Part shown: positions 1 through 6,318 of the stretch, piece after piece
How the letters are laid out: each line of letters begins with the position of its first letter
Position numbering within the stretch: position 1 is the first letter of the stretch
Source: Chitinophagaceae bacterium
Lineage (GTDB): Bacteria > Bacteroidota > Bacteroidia > Chitinophagales > Chitinophagaceae
Reading direction: 5' to 3'
DNA: 6,974 bases
Assembly: GCA_947461495.1 (NCBI GenBank)
Contig: CANHLV010000094.1
Span: 1-6,974 of the forward strand
The notes under the pieces: generated by a model
Database searches by the model: none
Told to the model about the DNA's origin: nothing
The model's input: the letters and a program-made list of their open reading frames with translations, nothing else
Position numbers and translations under genes: made by a program

Positions 1-1
1 A

Positions 2-1180
2 ACGGCAATTGACAAAGCGGATGAGTGTTTGCTAGTTGAAGGTTATACCGATGTGGTAAGTTTACACCAAGCCGGAATTGAAAATGTGGTGGCAAGTGGA
101 GGGACATCTTTGACACCCGACCAACTTCGACTTATTAAAAAGTTCACCAAAAATCTTACTATCGTATATGATGGCGATAGCGCAGGAATCAAGGCTGCAT
201 TGCGTGGGCTCGATTTGGCTTTAGAAGAAGGTCTTGAAGTTAAATTGGTATTGGTTCCTGATAAAGAAGATCCGGATAGTTATGTAAATAAAATCGGCGC
301 TGCTGCATTCAACGAGTTTGTAAAAAACAATAAAAAAGATTTCATTTTCTTTCAATTGGAAATTGCTTTACAGGATGCCGGAAATGATTCTTCTAAAAAG
401 TCTGCTGTTGTAAACCAGATTGCAGAAACGATTTCAAGAATCAATAAAACTGAAGAATTCACCCGTAGACAGGATTATATTAAGCGTGTTTCTGAAATGC
501 TGAAAATTGAAGAAACCGGCTTTAATGCTCTGGTCAATAAAATCATCAGAGATAAGATTTCTAAAGAAGAATTAAAATCTTACAAAGATGAGGCTAATAT
601 ACCTGTTGAACCCCTACCAGAGCAAGATTCTAATACAGATTTGCTTTTCAACAAAGACGACTTACATGAACAAGCTATGGTAAGAAGCCTAATTGAATTT
701 GGGTTAAAACAATGGGATGAAGAAAAAACTGTAGCAGATTTTGTATTTAGCAAATTAGATGAATTGGATTTACACGAACTGATTGATAATAAAATGCTAA
801 CCGGTATCATTTCATTGTATAGAAGTTGGTATGAAGCTGAAATGTATCCAACTGCTAAAAGTTTTTTATATCACGACGATAGAGAGATAAGTCAGTACAT
901 CATTAAAGTGATGGAAACAAATACTGAAATTAGTCCAAATTGGAAAGTGAAATACGATGTAAAAACACCAACAAGAGATGAACTATACAAAGAAGAAGTT
1001 ACTTCAACATTTAATTATTTGCATCTAAGGAAAATAAGAAGGTTGATAGACGAAAATCAAACTGCACTTGAAAAATCAACCGACCCTGGACAGCAACTGG
1101 TTTTTATCCAGACACATCAATTTCTTAAGAGATTGGAGGCCGAATTAACATTAAATAATGGAACCGTAATCTACAAATAG
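2..1180 (+). CDS. dnaG: DNA primase DnaG, C-terminal part (5' end outside window)
   Basis: DnaG makes the RNA primers for lagging-strand and origin DNA synthesis and works with the DnaB helicase at the fork. The reading frame is already open at base 2, so the zinc-binding N-terminus and part of the catalytic core lie upstream; 392 codons are visible. The TOPRIM metal-binding motifs are clear: VEGYTDVV with its glutamate at bases 38-40, YDGDSAG at 167-187, and DPDSYV from base 269. These match the conserved Glu, DxD-like and DPD motifs of bacterial primases. The remainder, from about codon 120, is a lysine/glutamate-rich helical region fitting the helicase-binding C-terminal domain, which is poorly conserved between phyla. 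A TTG at base 29 is internal to the conserved TOPRIM region and is not the true start. The gene converges on the DUF3052-like gene, with 9 bp between stop codons and no visible terminator hairpin. Seen: motifs and frame. Known: their roles in DnaG. Identification is secure. Confidence 0.96.
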   Translation, partial: TAIDKADECLLVEGYTDVVSLHQAGIENVVASGGTSLTPDQLRLIKKFTKNLTIVYDGDSAGIKAALRGLDLALEEGLEVKLVLVPDKEDPDSYVNKIGAAAFNEFVKNNKKDFIFFQLEIALQDAGNDSSKKSAVVNQIAETISRINKTEEFTRRQDYIKRVSEMLKIEETGFNALVNKIIRDKISKEELKSYKDEANIPVEPLPEQDSNTDLLFNKDDLHEQAMVRSLIEFGLKQWDEEKTVADFVFSKLDELDLHELIDNKMLTGIISLYRSWYEAEMYPTAKSFLYHDDREISQYIIKVMETNTEISPNWKVKYDVKTPTRDELYKEEVTSTFNYLHLRKIRRLIDENQTALEKSTDPGQQLVFIQTHQFLKRLEAELTLNNGTVIYK

Positions 1181-1189
1181 AATACTCGA

Positions 1190-1651
1190 TTAAAAAACCA
1201 TTTCTTCTTCTTCTTTATTAACTAGCATATAACGAGGGATACTGTTACTTTTTGGATGAGATTTTGAAAACAATTTGAAGTTTGATGCACACCAAACATT
1301 ATCTAGCTCTACATAATCGATAGCCTCCAAATTGTGATCTTCAATCGCTTTCCAATGTGGGTCACGACATAAATCACTAGAGATTTTGGCAGTAGGTTTT
1401 GGGTATGAAATCCATAATTTGGCTGTAGCTTGCAAAGCGGGAACAACATCGTTTAATATTTCAGTTAGTTGCTTCTTACTGACAGCAAAAATAAGCGCAA
1501 ATTCTATTTTTTTAACTCTTAATAGCGGAGTTACACTTTTAGCAAAAGAAACCTTTGCAAACTGTTTTTCTATTGAAGAAGGTAAACCTTGTATTAAAAT
1601 ATTTTTCTCGTTGTTATATTGTAGTTTTTCGAATGCAGTTGGTAATGCCAT
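1190..1651 (-). CDS. DUF3052-like protein of unknown function
   Basis: This is a 153-residue soluble protein with no signal peptide or membrane segment. From memory it resembles the DUF3052 family. It has an N-terminal 'EKLQY...ILIQGLPSSIEKQF' section, a central hydrophobic strand-helix unit (about residues 50-72, 'EFALIFAVSKKQL'), then 'LWISYPKPTAKISSDLCRD' (about 79-97). That last segment matches the family's 'WvSYPKktSgi.tDl.RD.GW' signature. It is followed by 'YVELDNVWCASNFKLF', equivalent to the family's 'qvaiDetWSAlrFr' tail. The layout recalls a small Rossmann-like fold, but no catalytic residues are known to me and no function should be assigned. The ATG at 1649-1651 opens directly into the conserved N-terminal region and lacks a Shine-Dalgarno sequence. 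A good Bacteroidota promoter lies about 100 bp upstream, giving a leader of roughly 90 nt, so it is probably transcribed on its own. A plus-strand open frame across 1386-1664 is its shadow. Existence is confident; family assignment is moderate to good. Confidence 0.85.
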   Translation of the reverse strand: MALPTAFEKLQYNNEKNILIQGLPSSIEKQFAKVSFAKSVTPLLRVKKIEFALIFAVSKKQLTEILNDVVPALQATAKLWISYPKPTAKISSDLCRDPHWKAIEDHNLEAIDYVELDNVWCASNFKLFSKSHPKSNSIPRYMLVNKEEEEMVF

Positions 1652-1748
1652 AATGAGGAACTAATTTTTGTTTAATAATCATTAATGGTTTTATTGGATA
1701 AGGAATTAATAATAATTCAGAAAAATTAAAGTTTTCAAAAGGGGAATG

Positions 1749-1779
1749 CAAAGGTATATCTTTTTTTTCGTTTGTTCAA
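1749..1779 (-). promoter_or_regulatory. Bacteroidota-type promoter for the DUF3052-like gene
   Basis: Read on the minus strand, a TTG (-33 element, bases 1777-1779) is followed after 20 nt by TACCTTTG (1749-1756), a perfect match to the Bacteroidota -7 consensus TAnnTTTG. Transcription should begin near 1742-1745, about 90 nt before the ATG at 1651. The spacing is within the usual 19-21 nt. No operator or riboswitch fold is evident in the AT-rich leader. Confidence 0.7.
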
Positions 1780-1813
1780 GAAAAAAGACTATTTATTGAA
1801 AAAAAATTAATTA

Positions 1814-1915
1814 TTAGTTGAGACGATAATAGCCTACCGCTTCGTTCATTTGCTTTTGAATTTGAGCAATTCTGTTTTGGTCTGATGTGATTGTGACTAA
1901 AAATTCAGAAGGCAT
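1814..1915 (-). CDS. Possible 33-residue small ORF downstream of plsY
   Basis: An ATG at 1913-1915 opens a 33-codon frame ending at TAA 1814-1816. The product begins MPSEFLVTITSDQ and ends NEAVGYYRLN, and reads like real protein: a short beta-like 'EFLVTIT' followed by an amphipathic, Gln/Asn-rich helix. I do not recognise it. It starts 26 nt after the plsY stop on the same strand, so it could be co-transcribed and translationally coupled. The bases before the ATG (GGTGGTGGG) are not a convincing ribosome site, but this organism's genes generally lack one. The same frame stays open upstream to base 1960, overlapping the end of plsY in its -1 frame. It could therefore be the displaced tail of a longer PlsY (by indel or frameshift) rather than a separate gene. 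It could also be chance. Confidence is low. Confidence 0.35.
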   Translation of the reverse strand: MPSEFLVTITSDQNRIAQIQKQMNEAVGYYRLN

Positions 1916-1941
1916 TTTCCCACCACCACTATCGGATAATG

Positions 1942-2586
1942 CTATTTCTTCTCTTTTCTTTTATCTCTGTATTTAAGAATAGGAATACGGCTTTCGGCTC
2001 CTTTTAACAATCTTGAGATGTTTTTCTGATGGGTAATGATTACCAATAAAGCGACAAGTAAAGCGAATGCTCGATATGACAATTCATGCTCATTCCAAAT
2101 CCACAGTACACAAACTGGCAACATAATGGCACCTAAAATAGAGCTTAATGAAACATATCTGGTTAAGAAAAGTACTAACAAAAAAACACCTATGCAACAA
2201 AGTGCTACAATTGGCTGCACGGCTATTAGCATTCCCAACAATGTGGCAACACCTTTACCACCTTTGAAGTTAGCAAATACAGGGAAGATATGTCCGATAA
2301 CTGCAGCTAATCCTAATCCCATCATGAAATTAGTACGCTCCAATTCGTTGGTTAAATAGTAAGGTAAAAAATAGAACAATCCTACAGCAATCATACCTTT
2401 CAAAATATCAAGCACCATAATTAAAGTGCCATATTTAGGGCCCAAAACTCTGAATGCATTGGTTGCACCCATGTTGCCACTACCGAAGTCGCGAATATCA
2501 ATCCCAAAAAACTTTTTGCTGATAATTAAAGCGGTTGGAATAGATCCAATCAAGTAAGCCAAAATAATAAGAAGCAGTTCCTTCAT
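1942..2586 (-). CDS. plsY: Glycerol-3-phosphate acyltransferase PlsY
   Basis: PlsY is an inner-membrane enzyme that transfers the acyl group from acyl-phosphate (made by PlsX) to glycerol-3-phosphate. The product, lysophosphatidic acid, starts phospholipid synthesis. The 214-residue length is typical. All three family motifs are present: GSGNMGATN at residues 35-43, GHIFPVFANFKGGKGVAT at 98-115 with the glycine-rich phosphate-binding loop, and HQKNISRLLKGAE at 186-198. About five hydrophobic membrane segments are visible, at roughly residues 4-23, 52-78, 88-105, 117-142 and 150-184. The N-terminus MKELLLIILAYLIGSIP supports the ATG at 2584-2586. The protein ends in a basic tail (KYRDKRKEKK) encoded by a purine-rich tract. 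plsY lies 75 bp downstream of prmA on the same strand, with no clear terminator between, so they may share a transcript. A second open frame runs on past its stop (see the small ORF). Identification is secure. Confidence 0.96.
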   Translation of the reverse strand: MKELLLIILAYLIGSIPTALIISKKFFGIDIRDFGSGNMGATNAFRVLGPKYGTLIMVLDILKGMIAVGLFYFLPYYLTNELERTNFMMGLGLAAVIGHIFPVFANFKGGKGVATLLGMLIAVQPIVALCCIGVFLLVLFLTRYVSLSSILGAIMLPVCVLWIWNEHELSYRAFALLVALLVIITHQKNISRLLKGAESRIPILKYRDKRKEKK

Positions 2587-2661
2587 TATTCTTTCAAATG
2601 TGTTGCATAAAGATAGGAAAAAATCAAATCGGTAACGTTAAGTTAACATATCAATTTCAAC

Positions 2662-3501
2662 CTAAATGATTGAACAATTGATCAATAACCAGTTATTTTT
2701 GCTACCCACTGAATTAATGTTTAAGTTTTTGCCTTTCAAACTTAAACAAATCTGAGCTTCATCTTCTATCAATATTCCACTGAACAATATAGTAGTACCG
2801 GGTCTACCACAATTGACAATATTATCGAGATTTGCTAGAATAATATTCAAATTGATATTTGCTAAAATCACATCTGCTTTAGAGTTGGAATTGGATTGAC
2901 AACTATCGGCCTTGATGATTTTTATTTTACTGCAATGATTGGCTTCGATATTTTCGATAGCATTATTGATACTCCAATCATCATTATCTATGGCTTCAAT
3001 CAATGTAGCTCCCATTTTTTCGGCAAGAATAGCCAATAATCCGGTTCCTGTACCAAAATCAATAACGTGTAAGCCTTCGAAATCAATCATGCTCATCTGC
3101 TCCATCATTTGAAATGTGGTGGCATGATGACCGGTACCAAAACTCATTTTGGGTGTGATGATCAAATCATGAACTGAAAGTGGAGAAGGTTCATGAAAAC
3201 TTGCTCTGATAAATGCAAATGGATTATTTGTTTCTGGATGTAATAACAAAATTGGATCAAAGCTGCTTTCCCAATTGGCATTCCAATTTTCTTCTTCAAT
3301 AATTCTCAACTCATAAACACTATTCAATGAGGTTGCTACTTCATCCAATAATGACCTATTAAACAAAGTTTCTTTGATGAAAGCCTTGATGTTATTTTCA
3401 TTCTCTTCATATCCTTCGTAGTCTATTTGATCTAACATGGCAATCAGCATTTCGTGCTGGTCATTATTTTCTGTTGCAAAAGAAACTTCTATATGTCTCA
3501 T
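2662..3501 (-). CDS. prmA: Ribosomal protein L11 methyltransferase PrmA
   Basis: PrmA is a cytosolic S-adenosylmethionine-dependent enzyme that trimethylates ribosomal protein L11. The 279-residue length is close to the usual 290 or so. Residues 1-60 form the variable substrate-recognition domain. The PrmA signature PKMSFGTGHHATT sits at residues 117-129. SAM-binding motif I is DFGTGTGLLAI at 148-158, the acidic strand-2 end is AIDNDDW at 170-176, and the catalytic-core LANINLNIIL at 213-222 corresponds to the family's 'aNi....l..l' segment. The start MRHIEVSF agrees with the family N-terminus, and the next in-frame ATG (residue 18) would cut the first domain. The gene follows pnp, but an intrinsic terminator fills the spacer and its U-tract stops 3 nt before the ATG. 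No ribosome-binding site or promoter was found there, so expression must depend on read-through or a promoter inside pnp. Identification is secure. Confidence 0.95.
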   Translation of the reverse strand: MRHIEVSFATENNDQHEMLIAMLDQIDYEGYEENENNIKAFIKETLFNRSLLDEVATSLNSVYELRIIEEENWNANWESSFDPILLLHPETNNPFAFIRASFHEPSPLSVHDLIITPKMSFGTGHHATTFQMMEQMSMIDFEGLHVIDFGTGTGLLAILAEKMGATLIEAIDNDDWSINNAIENIEANHCSKIKIIKADSCQSNSNSKADVILANINLNIILANLDNIVNCGRPGTTILFSGILIEDEAQICLSLKGKNLNINSVGSKNNWLLINCSII

Positions 3502-3504
3502 AAT

Positions 3505-3539
3505 AAAAAAAACTGCAGCCGGTTTTGAAAGCTGCAGTT
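3505..3539 (-). terminator. Intrinsic terminator after pnp, abutting the prmA start
   Basis: A perfect 9-bp inverted repeat has arms at 3511-3519 and 3531-3539 (AACTGCAGC / GCTGCAGTT, five G-C pairs) and an 11-nt loop. Read on the minus strand it runs into eight consecutive T (complement of A 3505-3512, the last two inside the stem). This is the form of a Rho-independent terminator for pnp. The prmA ATG at 3499-3501 begins only 3 nt past the T-tract. Confidence 0.85.
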
Positions 3540-3562
3540 GAGGTTATAATTTTTTGAATTGA

Positions 3563-5710
3563 TTAATTATTATCAGATTGAGGTTTGGCAGGCGCTTCTG
3601 GTTTTGGCATTAACGCTTTTCTGCTCAATTTGAATTTACCGGTACGAGGGTCAACTTCAAGTAATTTCACTTTTACTTTATCACCTTCTCTGAATATACC
3701 TTCCATAGATTCCAAACGTTTCCAGCTGATTTCACTGATGTGAAGCAACCCTTCTTTTTTAGGCAAGAACTCTACGAAAGCACCGAATTCTTTGATGCTT
3801 TTTACAGTTCCTTCGTATGATTGTCCTACTTCAGGAACAGCAGTTATACCATTCACCCAAGCTACTGCACGATCCAATGATGTTTTTTCTTTTGAGAAAA
3901 TGCTTACTTCACCATGGTTGTCTACTTCTTCGATGTTGATAGTGGCTCCAGTTTCACGTTGAATTTCCTGAATAATTTTTCCACCTGGCCCGATTACTGC
4001 TCCGATATATTCTTTGTCGATAATCAATTTAACCATACGAGGAGCATGTGGTTTCACCTCTTCTCTTGGTGCTAAAGTACAATTATGCATTGCTTCTAGA
4101 ATGTGCATACGTCCTTTTTTAGCCTGAGCTAAAGCTTCGCGCATTACATCCATGCTCAAACCATCTACTTTAATATCCATTTGAACACCACAGATACCAT
4201 CTTTAGTTCCGGTAACTTTAAAATCCATATCACCTAGATGATCTTCATCTCCTAAAATATCTGTAAGAATTGCATATTGCTCTCCTTTTGTAATCAATCC
4301 CATAGCCACACCACTAACATGCTTTTTCAAAGGCACACCTGCATCCATCAATGCCAAAGAACCGGCACAAACAGTAGCCATTGAAGATGAACCATTACTT
4401 TCTAATATATCACTTACCACTCTCACGGTATATGGATAATCTTTTCCAGGCATCATTTTCTTTAATGAACGCATAGCCAAATTACCATGACCAACTTCTC
4501 TTCTTCCCACACCTCTCATCATTTTCACTTCGCCAGTACTGAAAGGAGGGAAATTATAATGTAAAATGAATTTGCTGTATTCTGAAGAATGAGCACTTTC
4601 AATCAATAATTCATCTAAAGGAGTTCCTAATGTAACAGTTGTAAGTGATTGTGTTTCACCTCTTGTAAATAAAGAAGATCCGTGTGGAGTTGGCAACAAA
4701 TCGATTTCCATTTCCAATTGACGAATATCTTCAGTACCTCTTCCATCAAGACGTTTGCGGTCATTCAAGATCATATCACGTACTACATAATATTGCAATT
4801 CACCGAAATAATGACCAACCAAAGCTTTATCTTCAGAAGCCAATTCTTCTCCCAAATGAGCCACTAATTCTTGTTGTAGTAATTTATAAGCGTCGCTTCT
4901 TTCATGCTTTGCAGAAGCAGATGCAGAAATAGCATACATTCTATCTTTTGCGAAAGCTTTTATTTTATCATTAAGTTCTTCGTTGCGATATGGCTTTTTG
5001 TAATCTCTTTTTGAAGTGATTCCCACTAAATCTCTTAGTTGTTCTTGAGCTTTTACCTGGATTCTGATAGCATCATGAGCCAATTCAAGTGCTTTTACCA
5101 AATCTTCTTCCTGACACTCGTCGCTTTCTCCTTCCACCATCATGATATTTTTGTTGGTTGCCGCGATAATAAATTCCATATCAGATTCTTTTAATTGAGA
5201 TCTGGTTGGATTTACGATCATTTCACCATTGATACGTCCGATACGTACTTCAGAAATGATTTCCATTACAGGAATATCAGAAACTGCTAAAGCTGCAGAT
5301 GCTGCCAAACAAGCCAATGCATCCGGCATAACTTCGTCATCAGATGAAATCAATGACACCAAAACCTGAACATCACACAAATAATCTTCAGGGAATAAAG
5401 GGCGTAGCGCTCTATCAATTAATCTTGAAGTTAAAATTTCATAATCGTTCAAGCGGGCTTCTCTTTTGAAAAAAGAACCCGGAACACGACCTGCAGAAGC
5501 GAACTTTTCCTGATAGTCTACTGATAAGGGAAAAAAGCTTTGTCCGTCTTTAGGATCTTTATTGGCAACCACTGTAGCTAAAATGATACAATTGCCTTGT
5601 CTTACAGTAACGGCTCCGTCTGCTTGACGAGCCATTTTACCTGTTTCGATGGTTACCTCACGGCCACCACCTATATCGAATTTTACCGATTTTGATTGTA
5701 AAAATGACAT
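3563..5710 (-). CDS. pnp: Polynucleotide phosphorylase (PNPase)
   Basis: PNPase is a trimeric 3'-to-5' phosphorolytic exoribonuclease of mRNA decay and RNA quality control; it can also add 3' tails. The 715-residue length matches the family (E. coli 711). Domains in order: RNase PH-like domain 1 (about 10-145, including GSFFKREARLNDYE), an all-helical linker (about 150-310), and catalytic RNase PH-like domain 2 from DGRGTEDIR at 322 to about 545. Then come a KH domain (about 558-620, GPGG loop at 574-577) and an S1 RNA-binding domain (about 627-697). In ILGDEDHLGDMDFKV, D490, D496 and K498 line up with the E. coli metal and catalytic residues D486, D492 and K494. The C-terminus is a short proline/lysine tail. 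The ATG at 5708-5710 fits the family N-terminus. pnp lies 123 nt downstream of rpsO, the order seen in many bacteria; no separate pnp promoter was found, so rpsO read-through is likely. Two hairpins in the leader could mediate processing or autocontrol as in E. coli. Confidence 0.98.
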   Translation of the reverse strand: MSFLQSKSVKFDIGGGREVTIETGKMARQADGAVTVRQGNCIILATVVANKDPKDGQSFFPLSVDYQEKFASAGRVPGSFFKREARLNDYEILTSRLIDRALRPLFPEDYLCDVQVLVSLISSDDEVMPDALACLAASAALAVSDIPVMEIISEVRIGRINGEMIVNPTRSQLKESDMEFIIAATNKNIMMVEGESDECQEEDLVKALELAHDAIRIQVKAQEQLRDLVGITSKRDYKKPYRNEELNDKIKAFAKDRMYAISASASAKHERSDAYKLLQQELVAHLGEELASEDKALVGHYFGELQYYVVRDMILNDRKRLDGRGTEDIRQLEMEIDLLPTPHGSSLFTRGETQSLTTVTLGTPLDELLIESAHSSEYSKFILHYNFPPFSTGEVKMMRGVGRREVGHGNLAMRSLKKMMPGKDYPYTVRVVSDILESNGSSSMATVCAGSLALMDAGVPLKKHVSGVAMGLITKGEQYAILTDILGDEDHLGDMDFKVTGTKDGICGVQMDIKVDGLSMDVMREALAQAKKGRMHILEAMHNCTLAPREEVKPHAPRMVKLIIDKEYIGAVIGPGGKIIQEIQRETGATINIEEVDNHGEVSIFSKEKTSLDRAVAWVNGITAVPEVGQSYEGTVKSIKEFGAFVEFLPKKEGLLHISEISWKRLESMEGIFREGDKVKVKLLEVDPRTGKFKLSRKALMPKPEAPAKPQSDNN

Positions 5711-5725
5711 ATAAATTGATTTGAA

Positions 5726-5749
5726 CCAGCTAGCAAGACATGCTGCCGG
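5726..5749 (-). promoter_or_regulatory. Hairpin in the pnp 5' leader
   Basis: In the minus-strand RNA, CCGGCAGCA pairs with TGCT(A)GCTGG around a 5-nt TGTCT loop, giving nine base pairs with one G-U and one bulged A. The G-U makes it pair better in the pnp transcript than in the opposite strand. It ends 15 nt before the pnp ATG at 5710 and has no T-tract, so it is not a terminator. It is a candidate site for ribonuclease processing or for control of pnp translation. The function is inferred. Confidence 0.45.
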
Positions 5750-5770
5750 CAGTTAAAATAAATCATGTAC

Positions 5771-5806
5771 AAAGAACAATTCCCAACAGCAAAAACAGTT
5801 GGGAAT
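5771..5806 (-). terminator. Hairpin between rpsO and pnp, probable weak terminator or attenuator
   Basis: A perfect 9-bp inverted repeat has arms at 5779-5787 and 5798-5806 (ATTCCCAAC / GTTGGGAAT, four G-C pairs) with a 10-nt loop. In the minus-strand direction it is followed by TGTTCTTTGT, which is T-rich but interrupted. It begins 27 nt after the rpsO stop. It probably trims or attenuates rpsO transcripts while letting some read through to pnp. Stabilising the rpsO 3' end is an alternative role. Confidence 0.6.
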
Positions 5807-5833
5807 GATTCTAATGACATGCATGAATATAAA

Positions 5834-6106
5834 TTATTTACGGAGACCTAATTTCTCGATTAAAGCTCTGTAACCGCTAAGATCGTGCTTGCTTAGGTAA
5901 GTCAATAAACGTTTACGTTTACCTACCATCATCATCAAACCTCTTTGTGAAGAGAAATCTTTTTTGTTTCCTTTCAAATGATTGGAAATGTGGTTGATGC
6001 GTTCTGTTAGCATAGCAACCTGAGCTTCGATAGAACCTGTGTTTGTTGGTTTACCACCATAAGTTGTAAAAATGGAAACCTTTTTTTCGCTTGTTAAATG
6101 AGACAT
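5834..6106 (-). CDS. rpsO: 30S ribosomal protein S15
   Basis: S15 is a primary 16S rRNA-binding protein of the 30S platform, and it also takes part in a bridge to the 50S subunit. The 90-residue length is normal (E. coli 89). Diagnostic stretches are NTGSIEAQVAMLTERINHI at 22-40, the rRNA-contacting HLKGNKKDFSSQRGL at 43-57, and VGKRKRLLTYL at 61-71, ending in the family's LGLRK. The usual 'SRRGL' reads SQRGL here, a mild substitution. The ATG at 6104-6106 starts at the family's N-terminus. No Shine-Dalgarno is present; the leader is A-rich just before the ATG. A consensus promoter lies about 50 bp upstream, and a small hairpin sits in the short leader. pnp follows 123 nt downstream. Identification is secure. 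Confidence 0.97.
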   Translation of the reverse strand: MSHLTSEKKVSIFTTYGGKPTNTGSIEAQVAMLTERINHISNHLKGNKKDFSSQRGLMMMVGKRKRLLTYLSKHDLSGYRALIEKLGLRK

Positions 6107-6122
6107 TTCTTTGATTTTTTTT

Positions 6123-6139
6123 TAAAACGCTGTGTTTTA
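6123..6139 (-). promoter_or_regulatory. Small hairpin in the rpsO 5' leader
   Basis: In the minus-strand RNA, TAAAAC pairs with GTTTTA around an ACAGC loop: six base pairs, only one of them G-C. It lies between the predicted transcription start (about 6152) and the ATG at 6106, ending 16 nt before the start codon. S15 controls its own mRNA through leader structures in several bacteria, so this could be part of such an element. The stem is weak and could be chance. Confidence 0.25.
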
Positions 6140-6158
6140 TTACTTTTTTATTCGGGTG

Positions 6159-6190
6159 CAAAGTTAACAATTACATTCGAAAAACCACAA
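6159..6190 (-). promoter_or_regulatory. Bacteroidota-type promoter for rpsO-pnp
   Basis: Read on the minus strand, TTG (6188-6190) is followed after 21 nt by TAACTTTG (6159-6166), a perfect match to the Bacteroidota -7 consensus TAnnTTTG. Transcription should start near 6152-6155, leaving a leader of about 46-49 nt before the rpsO ATG. No second promoter was found for pnp, so this one probably serves both genes. Confidence 0.75.
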
Positions 6191-6247
6191 GAATATTCAA
6201 GAATTGTAAAAAAAGAGTCAAGAAATGTGATATCGAGCATCCTTTGG

Positions 6248-6272
6248 AATTTTAAAGTCAAAATTTAAAATT
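6248..6272. repeat. AT-only inverted repeat in the rpsO / dehydrogenase divergent spacer
   Basis: Perfect 9-bp arms AATTTTAAA (6248-6256) and TTTAAAATT (6264-6272) flank a 7-nt spacer. It sits in the 212-bp region between the divergent rpsO and dehydrogenase genes, upstream of both starts. With no G-C pair it would be a weak hairpin. It may be a protein-binding site, or simply chance in AT-rich DNA. Confidence 0.3.
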
Positions 6273-6282
6273 AAAAAAATGA

Positions 6283-6314
6283 TTGAAACAACTCAAATTA
6301 ATAATGCAAATTTG
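6283..6314 (+). promoter_or_regulatory. Possible promoter for the Gfo/Idh/MocA gene
   Basis: TTG at 6283-6285 is followed after 21 nt by CAAATTTG (6307-6314), one mismatch from the TAnnTTTG -7 consensus and with the same spacing as the rpsO promoter. If real, transcription would begin at or within a few bases of the ATG at 6319, giving a leaderless or nearly leaderless mRNA. The -7 box also forms the core of a 12-bp perfect palindrome at 6305-6316. Evidence is suggestive only. Confidence 0.35.
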
Positions 6315-6318
6315 CAAC

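Noticed and set aside
580..810. Minus-strand open frame of 76 codons inside dnaG
   Set aside because: Serine/leucine-rich low-complexity translation, antisense to a well-supported gene; a shadow frame.
1085..1112. CTGGA...TCCAG inverted repeat near the 3' end of dnaG
   Set aside because: Only five base pairs with a 16-nt loop, inside coding sequence and without a T-tract; not a terminator.
1386..1664. Plus-strand open frame of 92 codons
   Set aside because: It lies opposite the DUF3052-like gene, which has family motifs and a consensus promoter; this frame has no recognisable motif.
2036..2359. Plus-strand open frame of 107 codons opposite plsY
   Set aside because: plsY has all three family motifs; the antisense product is Lys/Asn/Thr-rich without family features.
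2608..2615. TATCTTTA on the minus strand as a -7 box for plsY
   Set aside because: One mismatch to the consensus and no TTG at 19-21 nt upstream; not strong enough to call a promoter.
2633..2647. Palindromes TAACGTTA (2633-2640) and GTTAAC (2642-2647) between prmA and plsY
   Set aside because: Short AT-rich palindromes expected by chance; no T-tract or promoter context supports a terminator or operator.
2677..2686. Perfect palindrome ATTGATCAAT near the end of prmA
   Set aside because: It lies within the coding region, has no loop for a hairpin and no following T-tract on the minus strand.
4682..4932. Two overlapping plus-strand open frames inside pnp
   Set aside because: Both are antisense to the conserved linker and catalytic-domain region of PNPase and have no independent support.
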